Source: Amycolatopsis sp. WAC 01376 (lineage in GTDB: Bacteria; Actinomycetota; Actinomycetes; Mycobacteriales; Pseudonocardiaceae). From it: a stretch of 64,000 nt of DNA. The DNA is taken from positions 1 through 64,000 of the forward strand of contig NZ_QHKL01000007.1 of the NCBI RefSeq assembly GCF_003947415.1, read 5' to 3'. Under the pieces are notes generated by a model. The model was not told the origin of the DNA, did not search any database, and was given only the letters and a program-made list of their open reading frames with translations. The translations under genes were made by a program, and so were the position numbers. This document shows positions 7,407-15,568 of this stretch, one piece after another; the first letter of the stretch is position 1, and every line of letters starts with the position of its first letter.

Positions 7407-8708
7407 TCAGCGCGTGATCTTCTTCGCGGCGTCGAGCAGTTGCGTCCAGCCTTCGTCCGCGGACTTGCCCTGTTCGACGGCCTGCAGCGCGGGGCTCGAC
7501 GCGTTCTCCTGGATCTGGCCGTCACCGGGGCCCTTGTACTGCGGCTTGGCGACCTTCTTGGCCTGCTCGGCGAACAGCTGGCCGATCTTGGCGCCACCGA
7601 AGTAGGCGTCGGTCTCGTTCAGCAGCGCCGGGTCCTCCAGCGCCTTGACCTGGCTGGGGAAGGTGCCCTTCGCCTGGAACGCCTTGATCTGCTGCTCGGG
7701 CGCGGTCAGCCAGGCGGCGAGTTCGGCCGCCTCCTTCGGGTGCTTCGACTGCGTGGGCACGGTCAGATACGAACCGCCCCAGTTCCCGCCGCCGCCGGGG
7801 AAGGCCGCGGTGACCGCCCACTTGCCGGCGTTCTCCGGGCCGGAGTGCTCCTCGATCACACCGAGCATCCACGCGGGGCACACCTTCGTGGCGAAGGCGC
7901 CCTGTTTGAACCCGGAGTTCCACTCGTTGCTGAACGCGGTCAGCTTGGCCGACTGTCCTTTCGCGACAGCGCCGGTCACCTTGGTCCAGGCGTCCTTGAT
8001 GCCCTGGTTGGCTTCCACCGCGAGCTTGTCGTCGTTGCCGATGTAGCCGCTGGGGAGCTGGTTGACCATGGCGTTGAAGTTCTGCGCGGCCGAGTCGAAC
8101 CACGCCTTCCCGCCTGCCTTCGCGACGTACTGGTCGCCCGCGGCGAAGTAGCTGTCCCAGGTGGCGAACAGGGGTTTGACCGCTTCGGGATCGGACGGCA
8201 GGCCCGCCGCCTCGAGCATGTCCTTGCGGTAGCACATCGCCAGCGGGCCGATGTCCGTGCCGTAGCCGATGACCTTGCCGTCCTTGGTCTTCGCCGCGTC
8301 GTACTTCCAGCCGAGCCAGCGGTCGGGGGAGGCCTCCGCCGGGCCGATCTTGGGCAGGTCGTTGAACTTCGAGCCCTTGTCGAGGACGTTCGACAGATGC
8401 CCTTCCTCGACGGCGGTGACGTCGGCGAGGCCGGAACCCGCCGCCAGTTTCGTGATCAGGTCCTGGTGGTACGGCCCGCCCTGGCCGGTCTTGCGGTGGG
8501 TGATCTTGATGTTCGGGTGCAGTCGTTCGTACTCGGGAATGAGCGCCTCGTAGCCGAACTCGGTGAACGTCGCCAGCGACAGCTCGACCTTCGCGTTCGG
8601 GTCCGACGCCGCGGGCGCCGCGCCGTCGTCACCGCCGCACGCCGCCAGTCCGAACGTCGTCATGGTGATACCCAGTGTCAGCACCAGGCCGTTCCGGATC
8701 CTTCTCAC
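7407..8708 (-). CDS. cebE: Sugar-binding lipoprotein of ABC transporter (CebE-like)
   Basis: A 433-residue family 1 extracellular solute-binding protein. The signal peptide ends in a lipobox (GLAACGG), so the mature Cys is lipid-anchored outside the membrane. The body has the features of sugar-binding proteins: early Glu- and Phe-rich segment TFTEFGYEALIPEYERLHPNIKI and many aromatic residues for sugar stacking (YPSG, WNSGFK, GNWGGSY). It is the first gene of the cebEFG-bglC operon and lies directly behind the TTGACA promoter and CebR box. Cellobiose or cellotriose is the likely ligand by synteny; other beta-glucosides remain possible. Confidence 0.88.
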   Translation of the reverse strand: MRRIRNGLVLTLGITMTTFGLAACGGDDGAAPAASDPNAKVELSLATFTEFGYEALIPEYERLHPNIKITHRKTGQGGPYHQDLITKLAAGSGLADVTAVEEGHLSNVLDKGSKFNDLPKIGPAEASPDRWLGWKYDAAKTKDGKVIGYGTDIGPLAMCYRKDMLEAAGLPSDPEAVKPLFATWDSYFAAGDQYVAKAGGKAWFDSAAQNFNAMVNQLPSGYIGNDDKLAVEANQGIKDAWTKVTGAVAKGQSAKLTAFSNEWNSGFKQGAFATKVCPAWMLGVIEEHSGPENAGKWAVTAAFPGGGGNWGGSYLTVPTQSKHPKEAAELAAWLTAPEQQIKAFQAKGTFPSQVKALEDPALLNETDAYFGGAKIGQLFAEQAKKVAKPQYKGPGDGQIQENASSPALQAVEQGKSADEGWTQLLDAAKKITR

Positions 8709-8761
8709 GTGTCATACCCCTTGCCGGTGGGAGGGAACGCCGTCGCGTCATGACCAGAAAA

Positions 8762-8814
8762 TGGGAGCGCTCCCAGGATGCGCAGAGTCTGTCGCCAAGG
8801 TATGGCCGTGTCAA
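8762..8814 (-). promoter_or_regulatory. cebE promoter with CebR operator
   Basis: Reading the minus strand, TTGACA (8809-8814) and CAGACT (8786-8791) are separated by 17 bp. Directly downstream lies the 14-bp perfect palindrome TGGGAGCGCTCCCA (8762-8775), identical to the known CebR box of Streptomyces. A repressor there would sit at the transcription start and block the cebEFG-bglC operon until cellobiose is present. Confidence 0.85.
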
Positions 8815-8841
8815 GGGCTTGTAATGAGAGTGTTTCCATCA

Positions 8842-8894
8842 GGGGAGCGCTCTCAGTGCGGATGGCCGCCGGACACTAAGCTGTGGGTGTCCGG
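8842..8894 (+). promoter_or_regulatory. Second CebR-like box and hairpin before cebR
   Basis: GGGGAGCGCTCTCA (8842-8855) matches the CebR box at 12 of 14 positions and probably mediates autoregulation of cebR. Just downstream, CCGGACAC (8869-8876) and GTGTCCGG (8887-8894) form a perfect 8-bp stem with a 10-base loop that ends two bases before the GGAG ribosome binding site, so it may also affect translation. Confidence 0.65.
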
Positions 8895-8907
8895 ATGGAG
8901 TTGAAGG

Positions 8908-9954
8908 GTGAAGGTGACGCGGGTGGGGCCTCGACCAGGGGAAGACGGCAGGCCGACGCTGGAAGACGTCGCCGCGTCCGCCGGGGTCAGCCGGTCGACG
9001 GCGTCCCGGGCGCTGAACGACGACGGCTACGTCAGCGCGCGCTCCCGCGAGCGGGTGCAGGCCGCGGCCCGCGAACTCGGCTACTCCCCGAACCAGGCGG
9101 CCAGATCCCTGGTGACCAGGAGGACCGGCGCGGTCGCGGTCGTGCTGTCGGAGCCGGAGGCGCGGCTGCTCGACGACCCGTACCGCACCGCGGTCATGCG
9201 CGCGGGCTACCGCGAACTCGCCGACATCGGCTGCCAGATGGTCTTGATCTTCAGTGACACCCGCGAGGACCTCGACCGCACGGTCCGGTTCCTCGACGGC
9301 GGGCACGTCGACGGCGTGCTGGTGTTCGCACCGCACCGCACCGACCCGTTGCCCAAGGCGTTGCGGCAGTTGAGGATCCCGGTGGTGTACGGCGGGCAGG
9401 CGGCCGGGCTCAAACGCGGTGTCCACGTCGTCGACTTCGACAACGAGGGCGGCGCGAAGCTGGCTGTCGCGCATCTGGTCGAGGCCGGCCACCGCCGGAT
9501 CGCCACGATCGCCGGTCCGCAGGACCAGAGCGCGGCGATCGACCGGCTCTCCGGCTGGCGCAAGACCCTGCTCGACGCCGGGCTCGACCCGGGGGACCTG
9601 GTCGAGGAGGGCGACTTCACCCTCACCGGTGGCGCGAAGGCGATGTCGAACCTGCTCGCGCGGCGCCCCGACCTCGACGCCGTCTTCGTGGCCAGCGACA
9701 TGATGGCCCTCGGCGCGCTCCGCACCCTGCATTCCGCCGGACGGCGGATCCCCTCCGACGTCGCCGTCGTCAGCTTCGACGACAACGCGACCTTGGCGCC
9801 GGAGATGGACCCGCCGCTGACCTCGGTGCATCAGGACCCGCGCGAGCAGGTCCACGCGATGGTCGAGACCCTGCTGGCGCTGATGGACGACCGCGAGCTC
9901 AAGCCCCGGCAGCGGATACTGCCGGTGTCGCTCACTCGTCGCGCTTCGAGCTGA
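8908..9954 (+). CDS. cebR: LacI-family repressor (CebR-like)
   Basis: A 348-residue transcription factor. Residues about 16-70 are a LacI helix-turn-helix with hinge helix (LEDVAASAGVSRSTASRALN, then NQAARSLVT). The rest is a periplasmic-binding-protein-like sensor domain, with the typical effector-side motif SFDDNATLAPEMDPPLTSVHQDP. The GTG at 8908 is chosen because GGAG lies seven bases upstream. It is divergent from cebEFG-bglC, and two CebR-type boxes lie between them, so cello-oligosaccharide-relieved repression is the likely role. It converges on the GH43 gene seven bases away. Confidence 0.88.
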   Translation: MKVTRVGPRPGEDGRPTLEDVAASAGVSRSTASRALNDDGYVSARSRERVQAAARELGYSPNQAARSLVTRRTGAVAVVLSEPEARLLDDPYRTAVMRAGYRELADIGCQMVLIFSDTREDLDRTVRFLDGGHVDGVLVFAPHRTDPLPKALRQLRIPVVYGGQAAGLKRGVHVVDFDNEGGAKLAVAHLVEAGHRRIATIAGPQDQSAAIDRLSGWRKTLLDAGLDPGDLVEEGDFTLTGGAKAMSNLLARRPDLDAVFVASDMMALGALRTLHSAGRRIPSDVAVVSFDDNATLAPEMDPPLTSVHQDPREQVHAMVETLLALMDDRELKPRQRILPVSLTRRASS

Positions 9955-9961
9955 GCCCGCG

Positions 9962-12900
9962 TCATACCGGGGCGATGCCTTCGAGCGTCGGCACGACCGG
10001 GGCGATCCTGCCGTCGCGGGTGAAGGTCAGCTTGTCGATGGTGGTTTCCCGATGCGTGCCGTCCCCGCCGGGGATGGCGAAGCGGTGATAGGCGATGTAC
10101 CACTCGTCCTTGCCCGGCACCCGCACCATCGACGAGTGCCCGGTGCCCTTGATGCCCAGCTTCGTGTCCTTGGCGAGGATCAGCCCGCGGTCGGTGAACG
10201 GGCCGGTGGGGGTGCTCGCGGTGGCGTAGGCGACGCGGTAGTCCTCGCTGCGGGTGTCGTCGATCGACCAGCTCAGGTAGTACGTGCCGTTGCGCTCCAC
10301 CATGAAGAGCCCCTCGCGGAAACCGCCGAGCCCCGTGATCCGCTGGATCGCGGCGGGGTCGAAGGACACCATGTCGTCGTTCAAGGGCACGACATACGCT
10401 TCCCCGTTGCCCCAGTAGAGATACGGCTTCCCCGAGCGATCGATGAAGACGGCCGGGTCGATCGCCTGGCCGCCGCCGGGGTTCTTCGCGATCAGAGGCT
10501 TGCCGGAGTCGATGAAAGGACCGGTCGGTGAGTCACCGACCGCGACACCGATCTTGGCTTCGGCGCAGAAGTAGAAGTAGTACTTGCCGTTCCGTTCGGC
10601 CATCGTGGGCGCCCACGCGTTCTTGTCCGCCCAGCTCACCCCGGGACCGAGGTCGAGCGCGACGCCGTGGTCCGTCCAGTCGACGAGGTTCTTCGAAGAC
10701 CATGTCGAGAAGGTCGTGCCGCCCCAGCCGGGGAAGCCGTCAGTGGTCGGATACAAGTAGTACGTGTCACCGATCGCGATGATGTTCGGGTCCGCGTTCA
10801 GCCCGGGCAATACCGGCGTCCGGAGCTCGCGGGCTTCGACCGTCCAGACCCGGACCTGTCCGCGCGGTGCGACGACGGTGTACTTCTTGGGGCGGCGAAG
10901 GTCGACCGGACGCCCGTCGCCGGGTTTGAGAGTCGCGCCTGGGGCGAGGCCGAACTTCGGATTGAGGGCACGCAGGTCGGTGCCGGGACGGACCGGGAGC
11001 ACGACCGTGCCCGCGCCCGCATCGATGACGGCCGGCACCTTGAGGGCATCGAGGGTGACCGAGCGGATCAGCGTGCTGTTCGACGGCAGCCCGGCGACCT
11101 CGGCGCCGGAGAGCGCGCGGTTGTAGAGCCGGACGTCCTTCATCTTGCCCTTGAACGTCTTGTCGGCCGAGTAGACCGACCGGCCGAGGTAATTGGCCGC
11201 GGTGACCCCGCCGCCGAGGTCGGCCGGTCTGATGGTGACCTTGTCGTCGCGTGCCACCTCGGCCCCGTCCAGGTACAGAACGGCACTACCGCCGCCGACG
11301 GTGAGCGTGACGTTCTTCCACACCCCGCGGGGGAGACCACCGGCCGAGGCGGCTCCCTGTTCGGTGGTCCAGTCGCCGGTCGCGATCGCGCCCCGGAATC
11401 CGCCCGCCTCGGTCCCGCCGGTACCGAAGAGGTAGCCGTCTCCGGCGCCCGAGGGCCCGGTATTGCCGAAACCGTAGAGGAAATACGGCGTCTGCTGGCC
11501 GGGGTCGACGAGGACGTCGGCGGACACGGTGGCCGCGGGCGCGCCGTTCAGCAGGTTGTTCGGCAGCTGCACGTGACCGTTGGTCCCGCCGAACTCCAGC
11601 GCTCCGCCCGCCCACTTCACGTCACCGGCCAGCGCGCCGTCGTAGCCGTGGCCGGAGCGGTCGGCGGCGGTCGAGCCGGTCTTGCCGTCGAGGGGCCAGT
11701 GCGCCACCAGGCCGTTCTTGTCCGCTTTGGCGGGCGCGGGCGCTGCGGTCAGCCGGTCGAGTTCGGCTTGGGTGACCGGCAGGACGGTGCCGTGCCTGGG
11801 TGACGCGGGCAGCATCGCCCCTGGCGACATGGTCCACTTCCCGGACGCGAGATCGGTCGTCTCGAACGGGACGTAGCCGCGGCCGCCGTACTCGTCGATG
11901 AACAGGTACCATTTGTTCTCCGTGTTGGACTTGAACCCGGTCGGGCCCTCGCCGCGGGACAACCCAGGATCGCCCTTGCCGATGCACTCGGCGACGAAAT
12001 CGTAGGACGGATCGAGCAGATCGGCCGACTTCTCCGCGGTGATGTACTTGCTGCACGGCGACGACGAGGTGGGATCGCGTTCGTCCTTGGTGAACCGGTA
12101 GTAGGTCCCCTTGTCCTGGATGACCGTCGAGTCGATCACGGAGTAACCCGGGTCGATCCACACCTTCGGCTTGCTGAAGCTGACGAAGTCGCGTGTCGTG
12201 GCGTAGAGCATCCGGTTGTAGCTGGTGCCGGTGTGCGACGGATCGTTCTCGGCGTACAGCTTCGAAGCCCAGTAGACGACGTAGGTTCCGCGCTTGGCAT
12301 CCCAGAACGCTTCGGGCGCCCAGGTGTTGCCCGCGGTCGGCGGCGACACCTCGACACTGCGCTGCCGGGACCAGGTGACCAGATCGGTGGACTCCCAGAC
12401 CATGATCGAGCGGCTGCCCGTACGCTGCGCGGCGTCCCAGCCCCGGCCGTTGTGGATCTTGAGGTCGGTCGCGAGCAGATAGAACTTGTCGCCGTCGGGG
12501 GAGCGGAGGATGAACGGATCGCGGACGCCGAGTTCGCCGAGGCTGGATCGGAGCGCCGGCCTGCCGTTGTTGAGTTCGGTCCAGTTCAGCGGATCGTTGC
12601 CCTTGCTGGCCGCGGTGTAGATCTGTTCGCCGTCCGGGGTGCCTTCGCCGGTGAAATAGAAGAAGCTGTAGCCGGCGAGGGCTTGCTGCGCCGGTTTCGG
12701 GGGAACCGTGGCGGTGAACCGCCGGGTCGCCGTGTCACGTCCGCTCGTGACGGCCGCCGTGAGCGTGACCCTTTTCGTGGGTTGCCCGTCGGGTGGGCGA
12801 GTGACCTCTCCGGTCGGGGTGACGACGGCGGGATCCGAGGACTGCCAACGGATCGTGGTGCCGCCGGGCCCGGTGTCCGGAAGGGTGAGGTTCCCCCGGA

Positions 12901-13054
12901 CGTCGTCGAGACCGGGGACGGACAGGGTGTTCGCCGTGTCGCGTGCTCCGTTTGGGACCACTGTGGACGCTGCGGCGGGCACGGTGGCTGTTGCCGTGAG
13001 CAGTGCGAGGGAAGTGAGGAGGACGCCGATTCGGCGTGGACGCAAGGGGATCAT
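9962..13054 (-). CDS. Secreted modular enzyme with two GH43 domains and a LamG domain
   Basis: A 1030-residue exported protein with signal peptide (cleavage near VPAAAS). Order: an atrophied Ig-like domain (about 40-118), a first GH43 module (about 125-440) with candidate catalytic residues in VRDPF (D179), VIDST and RGEGPTGF, a LamG/concanavalin-like domain (about 450-655, DGAEVARDD), an Ig-like linker (about 660-745), and a second GH43 module with LNADPN, AIDPAVF and FREGLF. Both GH43 modules keep the Asp-Asp-Glu triad, so the protein may be bifunctional on arabinan or arabinoxylan. The ATG at 13054 has GGGAG upstream. An arabinose-regulon palindrome at 13079-13094 lies 25 bases before the start. 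Confidence 0.87.
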   Translation of the reverse strand: MIPLRPRRIGVLLTSLALLTATATVPAAASTVVPNGARDTANTLSVPGLDDVRGNLTLPDTGPGGTTIRWQSSDPAVVTPTGEVTRPPDGQPTKRVTLTAAVTSGRDTATRRFTATVPPKPAQQALAGYSFFYFTGEGTPDGEQIYTAASKGNDPLNWTELNNGRPALRSSLGELGVRDPFILRSPDGDKFYLLATDLKIHNGRGWDAAQRTGSRSIMVWESTDLVTWSRQRSVEVSPPTAGNTWAPEAFWDAKRGTYVVYWASKLYAENDPSHTGTSYNRMLYATTRDFVSFSKPKVWIDPGYSVIDSTVIQDKGTYYRFTKDERDPTSSSPCSKYITAEKSADLLDPSYDFVAECIGKGDPGLSRGEGPTGFKSNTENKWYLFIDEYGGRGYVPFETTDLASGKWTMSPGAMLPASPRHGTVLPVTQAELDRLTAAPAPAKADKNGLVAHWPLDGKTGSTAADRSGHGYDGALAGDVKWAGGALEFGGTNGHVQLPNNLLNGAPAATVSADVLVDPGQQTPYFLYGFGNTGPSGAGDGYLFGTGGTEAGGFRGAIATGDWTTEQGAASAGGLPRGVWKNVTLTVGGGSAVLYLDGAEVARDDKVTIRPADLGGGVTAANYLGRSVYSADKTFKGKMKDVRLYNRALSGAEVAGLPSNSTLIRSVTLDALKVPAVIDAGAGTVVLPVRPGTDLRALNPKFGLAPGATLKPGDGRPVDLRRPKKYTVVAPRGQVRVWTVEARELRTPVLPGLNADPNIIAIGDTYYLYPTTDGFPGWGGTTFSTWSSKNLVDWTDHGVALDLGPGVSWADKNAWAPTMAERNGKYYFYFCAEAKIGVAVGDSPTGPFIDSGKPLIAKNPGGGQAIDPAVFIDRSGKPYLYWGNGEAYVVPLNDDMVSFDPAAIQRITGLGGFREGLFMVERNGTYYLSWSIDDTRSEDYRVAYATASTPTGPFTDRGLILAKDTKLGIKGTGHSSMVRVPGKDEWYIAYHRFAIPGGDGTHRETTIDKLTFTRDGRIAPVVPTLEGIAPV

Positions 13055-13078
13055 CGTTGAGTGCTCCCTTGACGGGGA

Positions 13079-13140
13079 ATGTTAACGTTAACATTGTTTT
13101 GTGCACGCTGACCGTAGAACGACGGGCTCCGCGCGGTCAA
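13079..13140 (-). promoter_or_regulatory. Promoter of the double-GH43 gene with arabinose-regulon operator
   Basis: On the minus strand, TTGACC (13135-13140) and TACGGT (13111-13116) are separated by 18 bp. The perfect 16-bp palindrome ATGTTAACGTTAACAT (13079-13094) follows just after the expected start point, a roadblock position for a LacI-family repressor. Confidence 0.75.
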
Positions 13141-13160
13141 GGGAGCGGATGGAGGCGAGC

Positions 13161-13199
13161 GGGGAGGATTTGGGACGTTGAACGTCCCAAATCCTCCCC
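13161..13199. repeat. Family A palindrome, copy 1
   Basis: Arms at 13161-13179 and 13181-13199 are perfectly complementary over 19 bp around a single central G. The core is GGGACGTTGAACGTCCC, flanked by GAGGATTT and its complement. It matches four other copies in this window (13239, 61804, 61858, 61948). Confidence 0.9.
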
Positions 13200-13205
13200 T
13201 CTTGA

Positions 13206-13228
13206 CCAACCTGAGCTGAGCAGGTTGG
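13206..13228. repeat. Short hairpin between two family A palindromes
   Basis: CCAACCTG (13206-13213) and CAGGTTGG (13221-13228) form a perfect 8-bp stem with a seven-base loop, between family A copies 1 and 2. Confidence 0.6.
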
Positions 13229-13238
13229 CGACGATGTA

Positions 13239-13267
13239 GGAATTGGGACACTGAATGTCCCAATTCC
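13239..13267. repeat. Family A palindrome, copy 2 (shorter variant)
   Basis: GGAATTGGGACA (13239-13250) and its perfect complement (13256-13267) flank the loop CTGAA. It shares the TTGGGAC...GTCCCAA core of the family but replaces GATTTGG with AATTGG. Confidence 0.75.
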
Positions 13268-13385
13268 CACTCGTCAGCTTCGTGACTCCAACCGCGGTCG
13301 ACCACCTCGCACGACACCTGACTTCGGGGCTGGCGACCAGGCGCCCGTGACCCGACTGTGACTCGGCGAGACCTTGACCGGGTTC

Positions 13386-13401
13386 GTGTTATCGCTAACA
13401 C
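13386..13401. promoter_or_regulatory. Arabinose-regulon operator upstream of the LacI regulator
   Basis: GTGTTATCGCTAACAC is palindromic except for one base pair and matches the site consensus RTGTTAACGCTAACAY at 15 of 16 positions. It lies 46 bases before the regulator's ATG, which suggests autoregulation. Confidence 0.8.
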
Positions 13402-13447
13402 TTGCGGCACTCGTCACCCGGCGAGGAGCGGCGACAGGAGACAGGCG

Positions 13448-14488
13448 ATGGCACGCGAAAGCAGCGAGGGCGGCAACGCGGCCGTTTCCTCCGTGGGCAA
13501 GCAGGCCAGCCTCACCGATGTCGCCGCGCTCGCGGGTGTTTCGCATATGACGGTCTCGCGGGTCATCAACGGCACCGGTCCGGTGCGCGCCGAGACGCGC
13601 GTCCGGGTCAACGCCGCCATCGAGCAACTGGACTATCGGCCGAACTCGGTCGCCCGAGCGCTGGTCACCGGCCGGTCGGGCACGCTCGGCGTGGTCGCGT
13701 TGGAGGCCAACCTCTACGGCCCGGCCAGCACGCTGAGCGGGATCGAGCACGCTGCTCGCGAGGCGGGTTACGCGACGACCATAACCAGCATCAGCCGTCC
13801 CGGCCGGTCGTCCATCACCGATGCGGTGGAGCGGCTGCGGCGCCAGGCCGTCGAAGGCATCGTGGTGATCGCCCCGCATGTCACCGCCGGGCGCGCGCTG
13901 GAGGCCGCGCCCAGTGATGTCCCGCTCGTCGCGGTCGGTGGCGGGAAGGAAGCGCCGGTGCCGGTGATCTCGGTGGACCAGTACGACGGCGCCCGCCGGG
14001 CGACCGAGCATCTGCTGGGTCTCGGGCACGAGACGGTCTGGCACGTGGCTGGGCCCGAAGACTGGCTGGAGGCGCTCGACCGTGAGCGCGGCTGGCGGGA
14101 AACCCTGCAGCGGCACGGCGCGCGGATCCCGCCGGTGGTGCGGGGTGACTGGAGCGCGCGGTCCGGGTATGCGGCGGGGCGGTCCCTCGTCGGCGAAAAG
14201 GGACTGAACGCGGTTTTCGTGGCCAACGACCAGATGGCCCTCGGCTTTCTTCGCGCCTGCACCGAGGCCGGCGTGAACGTGCCGGGGGAGATGCGCATCG
14301 TCGGTTTCGACGACGTGCCCGAGGCGGCGTACTACACGCCGCCGCTGACGACGGTGCGCCAGGACTTCGTCGAAGTCGGCAGGCGCACGTTCGACCTTCT
14401 TCGCCGCCGGATGAACGGTGGCGAAGAACAAGCCCGTGACCTGGTGGTTCCCGAGTTGATCGTGCGGGAGAGTACCGGAATTTCGTGA
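13448..14488 (+). CDS. LacI-family repressor of the arabinose block
   Basis: A 346-residue LacI/GalR regulator. The helix-turn-helix is LTDVAALAGVSHMTVSRVIN (about 18-37) followed by the hinge segment NSVARALVTG, then a sugar-sensing domain ending in VGFDDVPEAAYYTPPLTTV. The ATG at 13448 has GGAG eight bases upstream. The gene sits between the double-GH43 gene and the ytfQ-type operon, and four near-identical 16-bp palindromes occur in front of it, the GH43 gene, the ytfQ homologue and araB. It is the only LacI gene inside the block, so it is the obvious candidate for binding them, probably with L-arabinose or an arabino-oligosaccharide as inducer (inference). Confidence 0.87.
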   Translation: MARESSEGGNAAVSSVGKQASLTDVAALAGVSHMTVSRVINGTGPVRAETRVRVNAAIEQLDYRPNSVARALVTGRSGTLGVVALEANLYGPASTLSGIEHAAREAGYATTITSISRPGRSSITDAVERLRRQAVEGIVVIAPHVTAGRALEAAPSDVPLVAVGGGKEAPVPVISVDQYDGARRATEHLLGLGHETVWHVAGPEDWLEALDRERGWRETLQRHGARIPPVVRGDWSARSGYAAGRSLVGEKGLNAVFVANDQMALGFLRACTEAGVNVPGEMRIVGFDDVPEAAYYTPPLTTVRQDFVEVGRRTFDLLRRRMNGGEEQARDLVVPELIVRESTGIS

Positions 14489-14522
14489 AGCCGGAACTGC
14501 CCTCGCTGGGCTTTCCGGTGGA

Positions 14523-14538
14523 GTGTTAACGCTAACTC
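14523..14538. promoter_or_regulatory. Arabinose-regulon operator before the ytfQ homologue
   Basis: GTGTTAACGCTAACTC matches the block's operator consensus at 15 of 16 positions and lies 29 bases before the GTG start of the binding-protein gene. Confidence 0.8.
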
Positions 14539-14567
14539 AATTGATCAGTGCGGATCTAGGAGTAGAT

Positions 14568-15533
14568 GTGGCGAGAAAATCGTGGACGGCGATAGTGGCG
14601 GCCGGACTGTTCGCGCTCACCGCGTGCGGTGGCGGCGGCGGAGCGGGTGGCGGCGGGGCCATCACCCTCGGTTTCGCGCAGGTCGGCGCGGAAAGCGGCT
14701 GGCGGACGGCGAACACCAAGTCGATCCAGGACTCCGCGAAGACGGCCGGGATCGAGCTGAAGTTCTCCGACGCGCAACAGAAGCAGGAGAACCAGATCGC
14801 CGCGATCCGGTCCTACATCCAGCAGAAGGTCAAGGTGATCGCCTTCTCGCCGGTCGTGGAGTCCGGCTGGGACACCGTGCTCAAGGAGGCGAAGACGGCG
14901 AACATCCCGGTGATCCTGACCGACCGGGCCGTCGACTCGCCGGACAAGACGCTGTACAAGACCTTCCTCGGCTCGGACTTCGTCGCCGAGGGCAAGAAGG
15001 CCGGCGAGTGGCTGGCCAAGGAGTTCGGCTCCGCGGCCGGCGACGTCAGCATCGTGGAACTGCAGGGCACCACCGGCTCCGCGCCGGCGAACGACCGCAA
15101 GAAGGGCTTCGCCGACGTCATCGCGTCGAACCCGAAGTTCAAGGTCGTCGCGTCGCAGACCGGTGAGTTCACCAGGGCCAAGGGCAAGGAGGTCATGGAA
15201 GCCTTCTTGAAGTCCCAGCCCAAGATCGACGTGCTGTACGCGCACAACGACGACATGGCCCTCGGCGCCATCGAAGCGATCGAGGCCGCCGGGAAGGTAC
15301 CCGGCAAGGACATCAAGATCGTCTCGGTCGACGGCGTCCGCGACGCCCTGCAGGCACTGGCCGACGGCAAGATCAACCACGTCGTCGAATGCAACCCGCT
15401 GCTCGGCCCGCAGCTGATGGATCTGGTGAAGAAGGTCGCCGCCGGTGAGCAGGTGCCTCCGCGCATCGAGACCACCGAGACCGAATTCGACCAGGCTGCC
15501 GCGAAGGCCGCGCTGCCGCAACGCCAGTACTGA
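14568..15533 (+). CDS. ytfQ: Sugar-binding lipoprotein, YtfQ type
   Basis: A 321-residue periplasmic-binding-protein-like lipoprotein (lipobox LTACGG). The mature start GFAQVGAESGWRTANTKS and the segment AQQKQENQIAAIRSYIQQ closely follow Escherichia coli YtfQ, the galactofuranose-binding protein. The GTG at 14568 has AGGAG five bases upstream; the longer frame from 14523 would run through the operator. It is the first of four genes that mirror E. coli ytfQ-ytfR-ytfT-yjfF. Given the arabinose context, an arabinofuranose or arabino-oligosaccharide ligand is as likely as galactofuranose. Confidence 0.88.
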   Translation: MARKSWTAIVAAGLFALTACGGGGGAGGGGAITLGFAQVGAESGWRTANTKSIQDSAKTAGIELKFSDAQQKQENQIAAIRSYIQQKVKVIAFSPVVESGWDTVLKEAKTANIPVILTDRAVDSPDKTLYKTFLGSDFVAEGKKAGEWLAKEFGSAAGDVSIVELQGTTGSAPANDRKKGFADVIASNPKFKVVASQTGEFTRAKGKEVMEAFLKSQPKIDVLYAHNDDMALGAIEAIEAAGKVPGKDIKIVSVDGVRDALQALADGKINHVVECNPLLGPQLMDLVKKVAAGEQVPPRIETTETEFDQAAAKAALPQRQY

Positions 15534-15568
15534 CCCCGAATCCGCGTCCACCGAGAACAAGGTCAGCG

